Shown piece after piece: positions 57,804-64,000 of a DNA stretch of 64,000 nt. The notes beneath the pieces were generated by a model. That model worked only from the letters and a program-made list of their open reading frames with translations, made no database searches and had not been told where the DNA came from. The stretch is taken from positions 1 to 64,000 of the forward strand of contig JBJXFE010000013.1 of assembly GCA_046153875.1 (NCBI GenBank), written 5' to 3'. The DNA is from JBJXFE01 sp046153875 (lineage in GTDB: Bacteria > Planctomycetota > Phycisphaerae > Phycisphaerales > UBA1924). Each line of letters starts with the position of its first letter. Position 1 is the first letter of the stretch. Both the position numbers and the translations under genes were made by a program.

Positions 57804-59015
57804 ATGACCCCGTTCTTCCCCGACATTACGCGCCTGGCGAACGCCCGCACCCGCTCCATCTCCGCCGAGAACCCGACCGGGGCCAAGTCCGGCGGGGCGC
57901 AAGCGATCCCGCCGAATGCGCGGGGCAAGGGCGCGACTGATGCCCACTGCACGCAGGCCGCGAGCGAGCTCGGCAAGGGCTGGAAGGTCCGCCCGTGCCT
58001 CTTGAATCTCAAGCCCGAGGCCACCGCGGTGCTCGCCGACATCACCGGCCCCGGCGTCATCCAGCACATCTGGATCACCGTGCTCGAGTCCGTCCATCGC
58101 CTCATGGTGCTGCGGGTGTACTACGACGACCAGCCCTTCCCGAGCATCGAGACGCCGCTGGGGGATTTCTTCTGCAATGGGATCGACGGGTTGGCGCTCG
58201 TGAGCGCGATGCCGATCGTCGTGAACCCCAAGGGTGGGATGAACTGCTACTGGCCGATGCCGTTCCGCAAACGGATTCGTATCGAGGTGACGAACGACGG
58301 TCCCAAGCCCGTCGAGCACGTGTTCTACCAGGTGACCTACGGGCTCCAGGACGTCCCCGACGACGCGGCCTACCTGCACGCGTCGTGGCGGCGGTCGATG
58401 ACGACCCGTGAGCACCCGGAGCACACGATTCTCGACCTGGAAAGCGCTCCAGCGGACCGGGTGCGGGGGAGGCGCAAGTTGTCACGCTCACCGTCCCATC
58501 GCCTCGCCGTCTCACCGTCTCCAGCCGCGGGCGGCCACTACGTCGGCACGTACCTCGTGTGGTCCCAGCTCTCGAACGGGTGGTGGGGCGAGGGCGAGGT
58601 GAAGTTCTTCATCGATGGCGACCCCCCCGACGCTCCGACGATCTGCGGCACGGGCACCGAGGACTACTTCGGCGGCGCGTGGGGGTTCGTGATGGACCAC
58701 GCGAAGTCGCTCGCGCCGCGCACGTTCTCGACGAACTTCCTGGGCTACCCGCAGGCCTGCTGCGAGCCCTCGCCGGACTCGAAGCAGCTCATGCAGCCCC
58801 GCGTGCCGCAACACGGGCTTTATCGCTTCCACATTCCCGACCCGATCCGCTTCAGCCGCGACCTGCGCGTGACGGTGCAGGCGCTGGGGTGGTGGCCGCA
58901 GACCGGGAAGTACCAGCCGCTGACGGATGACATCGCGTCGGTGGCGTACTGGTATCAGTCTCCGCCGACGCGGGCGGCGGCGCTGCCGCCGGTGAATGGG
59001 CGGTTGCCGCGCTGA
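57804..59015 (+). CDS. DUF2961 / GH172-family glycoside hydrolase-like protein
   Basis: A 403-residue protein of the DUF2961 family, whose characterised members are GH172 enzymes acting on fructo- or arabinofuranosides. Signatures: RTRSISAENPTGAKSGG (the S-x-E-N-x-T-G-x-K-G motif), CLLNLKPEATAVLADITGPGVIQHIWIT, and ICGTGTEDYFGGAWGF. AAAGG lies upstream of ATG 57804. No signal peptide. About 25 residues of Arg/Ser/Pro-rich sequence (RKLSRSPSHRLAVSPSPAA) interrupt the fold near residue 225, encoded by an octamer tandem repeat. Probable cytoplasmic glycan breakdown. Confidence 0.88.
   Translation: MTPFFPDITRLANARTRSISAENPTGAKSGGAQAIPPNARGKGATDAHCTQAASELGKGWKVRPCLLNLKPEATAVLADITGPGVIQHIWITVLESVHRLMVLRVYYDDQPFPSIETPLGDFFCNGIDGLALVSAMPIVVNPKGGMNCYWPMPFRKRIRIEVTNDGPKPVEHVFYQVTYGLQDVPDDAAYLHASWRRSMTTREHPEHTILDLESAPADRVRGRRKLSRSPSHRLAVSPSPAAGGHYVGTYLVWSQLSNGWWGEGEVKFFIDGDPPDAPTICGTGTEDYFGGAWGFVMDHAKSLAPRTFSTNFLGYPQACCEPSPDSKQLMQPRVPQHGLYRFHIPDPIRFSRDLRVTVQALGWWPQTGKYQPLTDDIASVAYWYQSPPTRAAALPPVNGRLPR
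58492..58523. repeat. Degenerate 8-bp tandem repeat inside the GH172 gene
   Basis: Four octamers, CGTCCCAT, CGCCTCGC, CGTCTCAC, CGTCTCCA, with a partial unit CGCTCAC before them. They encode the Arg/Ser/Pro-rich insertion in frame. The unit resembles that in thiL at 34031-34070. Confidence 0.6.
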
Positions 59016-59026
59016 TCGTGGCGCCG

Positions 59027-59464
59027 TCAGATGAACAGGTCGATGAAGCGCCCGATCGCGCCCGGGATGAGCAGGATGCGAGCGATCGGCCCGCGGTGTT
59101 CCGGCGGCAGCAGCGGCTCGACGGGCGAGACGTCGCCGATCTTCGGGCCGCGGATCGCGGACGCGACTTCATCCTCACGCTCATCGCGTGAGTGATCGAT
59201 CAGCCAGCCTTCATCCACGGCCAGGCCCGGGCGCTGCGCCCGCTTCTCGATGCACGCCAGGTCGCGGCTGAGTTCCGGTGGTCCGGGTCGCGGCGCTTCG
59301 GCGTTGCGACGGGAGAGATGGTCGCTGAAGGAGAGGGGGTCGTCGGCGCACACTTCGCGGATTGGGCGGGGCAGCGAGCCGGCCGCGAGGCGGATGGGGG
59401 CCGCCGCGGGCGCGGGCAACGGAACATAATCCGCGAGCACAGGTCTGTACGGACCAAAGGCCAT
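59027..59464 (-). CDS. Hypothetical protein
   Basis: A 145-residue protein beginning MAFGPYRPVLADYVPLP. It ends only 11 bases after the convergent GH172 gene. It has a Pro/Ala-rich start, acidic central part (DERE-rich, with RDLACIEKRAQRPGLAVDEG) and a hydrophobic tail ending PIARILLIPGAIGRFIDLFI that may be amphipathic. No family recognised. The frame extends far upstream to about 61582, but that part has the composition of a shadow, so ATG 59464 is taken. There is no good ribosome-binding site. Confidence 0.5.
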   Translation of the reverse strand: MAFGPYRPVLADYVPLPAPAAAPIRLAAGSLPRPIREVCADDPLSFSDHLSRRNAEAPRPGPPELSRDLACIEKRAQRPGLAVDEGWLIDHSRDEREDEVASAIRGPKIGDVSPVEPLLPPEHRGPIARILLIPGAIGRFIDLFI

Positions 59465-59689
59465 CGGCGGAACACCATGAGAACGTCGTGCCGCACCGGG
59501 CTGCGACGGCACGGGTCCCGTAACATCGCCCCGGGCGGACTCGAGAGGGCGGGGAAGCCTGCTGGGAGGCCGCACGCGTGGGCCGTCTGTGCGGGGGCGT
59601 TGAACCCGCACCACGCGCGGCGTGGACCGTAGGAACCGCGCCGCAGGGCCGCGGGGCATCGACGTGCCGCGCGGATGTGGAGGTCGGGC

Positions 59690-60814
59690 GTGCTTCGGAC
59701 GGCGGATTTGCACTATGACCTGCCGCCGGACTTGATCGCCACCGCGCCCGCGGAGCCGCGCGACAGCGCGCGGATGCTGGTGGTCGGCCGCGGCGATGCC
59801 GGGCGGATCGACTTCCGTCGCGTGCGCGACCTGCCCGAACTCCTCCGATCCGGCGACTGCCTCGTCTTCAATACGTCGCGTGTGCTGCCCGCCCGTCTCA
59901 TCGGAAAGAAGCTGGACACGGGGGGTGTGGTCGAGGGGCTGTATCTGTGCGACGCCGCGGGGGCGCCGGGTGCGAACGAAGTGCGCTGGGTCGCGCTCCT
60001 GGACGGCAAACGTCTGCGTTACGGCACGCGGGTCGCGTTCGCCGATCGCCGTGGTCGCGCGATGGTGCGAGCAACCCTGATCGCACGGTCGGACGACGAA
60101 CCTGGGGCGTGGATCGTCGCCGTCGAGCCGGAGGTCGGCCTCGGACGGCCCTCGACGGCGGACATTCTCGATCGGGTCGGTGTCACTCCGTTGCCGCCGT
60201 ACATCCTGCGTGCGCGCCGACTCGCGGGGATCGAGGGCGACGACGCGACCGATCGCGTTCGGTACCAGGCCGTGTACGCCGACGCCGCGGGCTCCGTCGC
60301 GGCTCCGACCGCCGGGCTGCACTTCACGCCCGAACTGCTCGGCTCCCTCGCGGCCGCCGGTGTGGCGCGCGCGGACGTGACGCTCCACGTCGGCGTAGGC
60401 ACGTTCCGCCCCGTCTCCACCGAGATTGTGGAGGAGCATCCGATACACTCCGAATGGTGCTCCATGTCCGCGGCGGCCGCGGACGCGATCCGGCGGACGC
60501 GCGAACGCGGCGGGCGAGTGATCTGCGTCGGCACCACGGCGTGCCGCACGGTCGAGTCGTACGCGGCGCTCGCCGAGCGCGGCGAGCCCACCCCGGCTTC
60601 GCTTTCCACCCGATTGCTCATCACGCCCGGGTACGACTGGCGCTGGACGGATGGATTGCTCACGAACTTTCATCTGCCGCGCTCCACGCTCATGGCACTG
60701 GTGGCCGCTCTCCTCCACGGCGGCGTCACGCGGCTCAGGACGATCTACGCCGTGGCCGCCGCGCAACGTTGCCGGTTCTACAGCTTCGGCGACGCGATGC
60801 TCGTGCTGCCGTGA
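59690..60814 (+). CDS. queA: S-adenosylmethionine:tRNA ribosyltransferase-isomerase
   Basis: The 374-residue enzyme adds epoxyqueuosine's cyclopentene ring to tRNA G34 using SAM. Hallmarks: YDLPPDLIATAPAEPRDSARMLVV (start), CLVFNTSRVLPARL, GVTPLPPYI, RYQAVYADAAGSVAAPTAGLHFT, HVGVGTFRPV and GTTACRTVESYA. LLTNFHLPRSTLMALV and FYSFGDAMLVLP complete it. GTG 59690 is chosen because GGAGG sits six bases upstream; ATG 59675 overlaps that site. Length is normal. It is followed by a small zinc ribbon gene. Confidence 0.95.
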   Translation: MLRTADLHYDLPPDLIATAPAEPRDSARMLVVGRGDAGRIDFRRVRDLPELLRSGDCLVFNTSRVLPARLIGKKLDTGGVVEGLYLCDAAGAPGANEVRWVALLDGKRLRYGTRVAFADRRGRAMVRATLIARSDDEPGAWIVAVEPEVGLGRPSTADILDRVGVTPLPPYILRARRLAGIEGDDATDRVRYQAVYADAAGSVAAPTAGLHFTPELLGSLAAAGVARADVTLHVGVGTFRPVSTEIVEEHPIHSEWCSMSAAAADAIRRTRERGGRVICVGTTACRTVESYAALAERGEPTPASLSTRLLITPGYDWRWTDGLLTNFHLPRSTLMALVAALLHGGVTRLRTIYAVAAAQRCRFYSFGDAMLVLP

Positions 60815-60843
60815 GCCGTCCCGGGAGCGCTCTCGGAGCGTGG

Positions 60844-60849
60844 TACAAT
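60844..60849 (+). promoter_or_regulatory. Putative -10 hexamer (TACAAT) for the 60856 gene
   Basis: TACAAT, six bases before the ATG at 60856. No Shine-Dalgarno sequence fits in between. Confidence 0.45.
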
Positions 60850-60855
60850 GCGACG

Positions 60856-61155
60856 ATGCCACTGCTGCGGCGCAGCCCGGTCTCGCGGCTTGACGAGCGC
60901 ATGTGCCTCGGATGCGGGTACCGCGGCCCGGAACTCCAGGGGCCCCGCGGCCTGACCGAAGTCTGGTGCCCGGAATGCGGTGAGGACCTCTATTCCCGCC
61001 CGCCCCGGAGCTACAGCGAACTCGAAGGGTTTGCTGAAGCCGAAGAGCCGTTGTGGGGCGACGACATGCTGCTGCCCGAATCGCCGATCGCGCCGGTGAC
61101 GTTCCTGCGGCGCGTTTTCGCGCGCGCGGTGTGCGCACTGTCCCGCTGGTTCTGA
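60856..61155 (+). CDS. Small zinc-ribbon protein, hypothetical
   Basis: A 99-residue protein with two CxxC pairs, CLGCGYRGPELQGPRG and VWCPECGEDLYSRPP, giving a zinc ribbon. The rest is acidic (SELEGFAEAEEPLWGDD) and ends with a basic amphipathic helix (FLRRVFARAVCALSRWF). The CPECGEDLYSRPPRSYxE core is like small planctomycete zinc-ribbon proteins of unknown role. TACAAT lies six bases before the start. It lies in the spacing between queA and the PilZ-like gene. Confidence 0.65.
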   Translation: MPLLRRSPVSRLDERMCLGCGYRGPELQGPRGLTEVWCPECGEDLYSRPPRSYSELEGFAEAEEPLWGDDMLLPESPIAPVTFLRRVFARAVCALSRWF

Positions 61156-61331
61156 CCCCGGCCGGGCCGGGCCGAGGTGTGGGCGCGTGCGGATCCGCGC
61201 GCGGCGCACACCCGCGGCTTCCGGTTCTACGGGCGCGTTTTCGGACGATCGGCGATCCAGCGCAAAGCCCGGTCCCGGGCGGGCCGATGCTTGAGGGCGC
61301 GCGCCCCCGGGGCGCGGGCACGGAGGCCCAG

Positions 61332-61787
61332 ATGGCATCGGGATCGCCGACAGGTCGCACGCCGGCGTCGCCGCCGATGACCGCTCCGCCCCCGCCAAGG
61401 CCCGCGTCCGATCGCGGCCCGTGGGACGACGACAGCCCGGCCCCCAAGGCCGCCCCGCGCGGCAAGGCCCGCCCGCCCGCCGCCCGGTTCGACGCCGAGC
61501 TCGACCTGACCGAACTGGATGACCGGGAGCGACCCGGGCCGACCTGGTCCGGCAAGGGGCGCGAGCTGAGCCGGTCGCACATGATCCTGCGCTCGCGGCG
61601 GATGAGCTACGTCGGCCGCCAGATGCTCATCGCCATCCATCTTATCGACGACCAGCCGGTCCCACTCTTCGGCCGCGTCTTCCTGTGCGAGTACGACGGC
61701 GACGGGCAGTACAAGATCGGCCTTGATCTGTTCCCGGTTCCGGAGCGGCCCGAAATCCGCGACTGGGTGCTGGCGCGGCGGCAGTGA
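61332..61787 (+). CDS. PilZ-like domain protein without c-di-GMP motifs
   Basis: A 151-residue protein. ATG 61332 is preferred because GGAGG is five bases upstream; ATGs at 61287 and 61377 are alternatives. The N-terminus is Pro/Ala-rich. The C-terminal ~95 residues resemble a PilZ barrel: RELSRSHMILRSRRMSYVGRQMLIAI and CEYDGDGQYKIGLDLFPVP. It aligns with the PilZ gene at 62848 (SRGGIGLRSRRMVHEGRKLFIRV), but the RxxxR and (D/N)xSxxG motifs that bind c-di-GMP are missing (ELSRSHM). It may be a divergent or non-binding partner. panC lies between the two. Confidence 0.65.
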   Translation: MASGSPTGRTPASPPMTAPPPPRPASDRGPWDDDSPAPKAAPRGKARPPAARFDAELDLTELDDRERPGPTWSGKGRELSRSHMILRSRRMSYVGRQMLIAIHLIDDQPVPLFGRVFLCEYDGDGQYKIGLDLFPVPERPEIRDWVLARRQ

Positions 61788-61865
61788 TGCCGGGCGCAGG
61801 AAGTCGCTCGCGATCCGAGGCGCGGACTTGACCGCGAGCCCCAGGGCGGCCAGCCTTCTCCCGCC

Positions 61866-62726
61866 ATGATCGTCGTCACCGATGCCGCGGGGATCGAGCG
61901 TGCGGCTCTGGCGCTTTCCGGCGCGGAGGCCCTCGGCGGCGTGCTCGTGCCGACGATGGGGGCGCTGCACGACGGCCACGCGGCGCTCATCCACCGGGCG
62001 GCGGAACTGGCCGGGCGCGACGAGCGTGGCGCCGGCTGCGTGGTGAGCATCTTCGTCAACCCCGCGCAGTTCAACGACCCCGCCGACTACGAGCGGTACC
62101 CGCGGACGCTCGACGCGGACCTGAGGCTCTGTGAGGCGGCGGGCGCATCCGTCGTCTTCGCGCCCCCCGCCTCGGTCGTGTATCCGCCGGGGATGGTCGT
62201 CGAGCAGCCGCTCCTGCCCGGCGTCGCGACGACCCCGGGACTGGAGGACGCCCACCGACCGGGGCACTTCGCCGGGGTGTGCCGCGTGGTGCTCAGGCTG
62301 TTCCGCCTCCTGCGCCCGGACGCCGCGGTGTTCGGCGAGAAGGACTGGCAGCAGTTGCAGGTCGTCTCGGCGATGACCGAGTCGCTCGCCCTGCCGATCC
62401 GCATCGAGCCGCACGCGACCATCCGCGAGGCGGACGGTCTGGCCCTGAGCAGCCGCAACCGGTTCCTGTCGGCGGACGAGCGGCGGCGCGCGGTGGCCCT
62501 CGCCCGCGCGCTGTGCGAAGCGGCCGCGGCACGCGAGCCCGCGGACGCCGAAGATCGGATGCGCCGCGTGCTCACGCGCGCGGGAGTGGAGGCCGAGTAC
62601 GCCGCCGTGCGCGACGCGGCCACGCTGGACGCTCCGCAGGCTGCCCGCCGGGCGTGCCGGGCCCTCATCGCCGTCCGGCTTGGGGGGACGCGCCTGATCG
62701 ACAACGCGCCCTGGGTTCCCGCGTAA
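61866..62726 (+). CDS. panC: Pantothenate synthetase (pantoate-beta-alanine ligase)
   Basis: The 286-residue ATP-dependent ligase joining pantoate and beta-alanine for coenzyme A synthesis. Motifs: VLVPTMGALHDGHAALI (HIGH-like ATP site), VVSIFVNPAQFNDPADYERYPRTLDADL, RPGHFAGVCRVVLRLFRLLRPDAAVFGEKDWQQL and ADGLALSSRNRFLSADER (the SSRN motif). All catalytic regions are intact. ATG 61866 matches the family start. There is no clear Shine-Dalgarno sequence upstream (CTTCTCCCGCC). It stands alone between two PilZ-like genes on the same strand. Confidence 0.95.
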   Translation: MIVVTDAAGIERAALALSGAEALGGVLVPTMGALHDGHAALIHRAAELAGRDERGAGCVVSIFVNPAQFNDPADYERYPRTLDADLRLCEAAGASVVFAPPASVVYPPGMVVEQPLLPGVATTPGLEDAHRPGHFAGVCRVVLRLFRLLRPDAAVFGEKDWQQLQVVSAMTESLALPIRIEPHATIREADGLALSSRNRFLSADERRRAVALARALCEAAAAREPADAEDRMRRVLTRAGVEAEYAAVRDAATLDAPQAARRACRALIAVRLGGTRLIDNAPWVPA

Positions 62727-62847
62727 TCGCGTTATCGGAGCCGGCGCCGTTCACCGCAACGCATGATCGCCGCCCCGGTCTCAAGCGGGTGCGCGGACCT
62801 TCCGATGCCGCTATGTTCGGTGGCCGAGTCAGGTCCGGGGGCGTTCC

Positions 62848-63330
62848 ATGGCGCAGCAGGCCGGTGAGTCTCAGAAGCCCGCTCCGGGGGCGAAATCCGG
62901 CGCGCAGGCTCCGGGTGGTGCGACACCCGGCGCCGCCAAGGGCGGCGCGGCGACGAGCGCGGCCACGCGCCGCGAGCATCAGCGACTCGACTTCGAGCGC
63001 CAGGTCAAGGTCTCCGAGATCGACGACGCGGGCAACCCCGGCCCGGAGTGGCTCTGCCGGGCGGTGGACATCAGCCGCGGCGGGATCGGGTTGCGCTCAC
63101 GCCGGATGGTCCACGAGGGGCGCAAGCTCTTCATCCGCGTCCCCGCGGGTCCGGGCGGGAAGGAGAAGCTGCTCTTCGGCGCGGTCAAGCAGTCGCGCTA
63201 CCAGGAGGGCGAGGGGTTCGTGATCGGCGTGAAGTTCGAGGAAACCCCCAAGACATGGGCGATCACCAAGTGGCTCACGACGCACGGGGTGAGCGCTCCC
63301 GTGGCGGGGGCCAAGCCGCAGGCCGCCTGA
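62848..63330 (+). CDS. PilZ domain protein, probable c-di-GMP receptor
   Basis: A 160-residue protein with a Gly/Ala/Lys-rich N-terminal ~45 residues and a C-terminal PilZ domain. The c-di-GMP motifs are intact: RREHQR (RxxxR) and DISRGGIG (DxSxxG). Strands such as LFIRVPAGPG and GEGFVIGVKFEE complete the barrel. PilZ proteins respond to c-di-GMP and control motility, adhesion or polysaccharide synthesis. A TATGTT lies 31 bases upstream. Its paralogue at 61332 has lost these motifs. Confidence 0.8.
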   Translation: MAQQAGESQKPAPGAKSGAQAPGGATPGAAKGGAATSAATRREHQRLDFERQVKVSEIDDAGNPGPEWLCRAVDISRGGIGLRSRRMVHEGRKLFIRVPAGPGGKEKLLFGAVKQSRYQEGEGFVIGVKFEETPKTWAITKWLTTHGVSAPVAGAKPQAA

Positions 63331-63471
63331 GCTCCTGCCCATCGACGCCCGGGCTTCCGCTCGAAACTCGGAGTCCGTTCGATCGCCTCCCCGCGTGGCG
63401 TACCCGGTCGAACTCGGCTAGCGTGTACCCGGCGTTTCGACGCCGACCCACCCCCTGCGGAGGCCCATCTG

Positions 63472-64000
63472 TTGCTGCGCACGCCGCTCTATCAGTACCA
63501 CGTCGATCACGGCGCCAAGATGGTCGATTTCGCCGGGTGGGAGATGCCCCTGTTCTACACGGGCGTGCAGGAGGAGCACCAGCAGGTGCGCACCAGCGGG
63601 GGCGTCTTTGACGTCTCGCACATGGGGCGGGTGAAAGTGTCCGGGCGGCACGCCCGCCGGCTGCTGGAGCGGCTCTGCACCCGGCGCATCCACGACATGG
63701 AGACCGGGCAATGCCGCTACGCGCTCGTGTGCAACGAGCACGGCGGCGTGCGCGACGACGTGATCGTCTACCGCATGGACGAGGACGAGTTCATCGTGGT
63801 CGTCAACGCGTCCAACCGCGAGAAGCTGCTGCCGCACTTCGAGCGCGTGCGGGCCGAGGGCTCGCTCGTGGCGGCGATCGACGACCAGACGACGAAGACC
63901 GCGATGATCGCCTTCCAGGGCCCGAAGGTCATGCCGCTGATCGCGCGCATCAGCACCGAGGTGCCCACGCTCAAACGGTACCGCTTCACGGTCAAGAACC
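63472..64000 (+). CDS. gcvT: Glycine cleavage system aminomethyltransferase, T protein (partial)
   Basis: The first 176 codons of the T protein, which takes the aminomethyl group from the H protein to tetrahydrofolate. The start TTG 63472 is supported by GGAGG eight bases upstream. Segments: LRTPLYQYHVDHGAKMVDFAGWEMPLFY, VFDVSHMGRVKVSG, CRYALVCNEHGGVRDDVIVYRM and VVVNASNREKLLPHF. AFQGPKVMPLIA is the usual next motif. The rest runs off the window. The 141-base upstream spacer has a short hairpin at 63430-63445 (CGGCG-TTTCGA-CGCCG) but no glycine-riboswitch-like pattern that I can see. Confidence 0.92.
   Translation, partial: MLRTPLYQYHVDHGAKMVDFAGWEMPLFYTGVQEEHQQVRTSGGVFDVSHMGRVKVSGRHARRLLERLCTRRIHDMETGQCRYALVCNEHGGVRDDVIVYRMDEDEFIVVVNASNREKLLPHFERVRAEGSLVAAIDDQTTKTAMIAFQGPKVMPLIARISTEVPTLKRYRFTVKN

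Noticed and set aside
59465..61582. Extension of the 59027 gene to an 851-codon minus-strand product
   Set aside because: It runs antisense to queA, the small zinc ribbon and a PilZ-like gene; only the last ~145 codons look protein-like.
63331..63471. Glycine riboswitch upstream of gcvT
   Set aside because: No tandem aptamer pattern or terminator stem is seen; only one 5-bp hairpin at 63430-63445.
1..64000. tRNA, rRNA, CRISPR, transposase, integrase or phage genes
   Set aside because: I scanned for conserved RNA sequence, regular direct repeats with spacers, and transposase/integrase motifs (DDE, HUH, RHRY) in the proteins and found none.

Overview
The window is about two-thirds G+C, gene-dense (58 protein genes called, no gene-free stretch over about 235 bases) and reads like a chromosome segment of a Planctomycetota bacterium, most likely class Phycisphaerae. 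Pointers are the paired CNGD...GCFQ 'GC-type' dockerin repeats at the end of the 56360-57625 protein, a family of membrane proteins ending in a YDLxGLxPxxPCPECG zinc ribbon, sulfatase-modifying-factor-like proteins, Tat-exported Gfo/Idh/MocA oxidoreductases, a GH172 protein, and many HEAT/TPR proteins. I see no rRNA, tRNA, CRISPR array, prophage, transposase or integrase.

Layout. 1-2953: secreted proteins (FGE-like tail, a beta-repeat protein, a fibronectin-type-III protein) closed by a clear intrinsic terminator at 2987-3016. 3047-6845: two DinB proteins, an unknown protein, ApbE, and a lipoprotein of the FGE-like fold. 6897-10466: a co-directional set of two paralogous Tat-exported sugar-type oxidoreductases and a Tat-exported TIM-barrel isomerase-like protein. 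10459-20074: a cell-surface glycan locus: CmcI-like methyltransferase, HAD-domain protein, WsaF-like glycosyltransferase, methyltransferase with a long coiled coil, Wzt with a C-terminal cargo domain, Wzm, and a sulfotransferase. 20075-23727: an intact M14 metallocarboxypeptidase and a catalytically dead paralogue. 23825-32648: NAD synthase, two membrane proteins (a flippase-like and a GT-C-like protein), a Fur-family regulator, and an ExbB/ExbD/ExbD energy-transducing unit. 32740-36430: TsaE fused to a YacG-like tail, ThiL, Tag, a YgaP-like rhodanese, and a methyltransferase. 36427-38720: three tandem membrane zinc-ribbon paralogues. 38760-42649: deoxyhypusine-synthase-like enzyme, HPPD, pseudokinase. 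42671-50792: HEAT lipoprotein, TPR protein, two tandem M1 aminopeptidases. 50900-64000: CTP synthase, GH31, methyltransferase, dockerin protein, GH172, QueA, small zinc ribbon, two PilZ-like proteins around PanC, and the start of gcvT.

How genes work together. The surface-glycan locus looks like an ABC-transporter-dependent polysaccharide system: glycosyltransferase, capping methyltransferase, Wzt that reads the cap, and Wzm channel, with a sulfotransferase across the divergent junction. Start-stop overlaps of the ATGA type link most genes in the minus-strand runs.

Two cross-cutting patterns stand out. First, at least a dozen genes without a Shine-Dalgarno sequence have a TANNNT hexamer ending 5-7 bases before the start codon, suggesting leaderless mRNAs. 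Second, a degenerate 8-base tandem repeat lies in frame inside both thiL and the GH172 gene, where it adds low-complexity loops. Functions are read from the sequence by eye; no database search was run.
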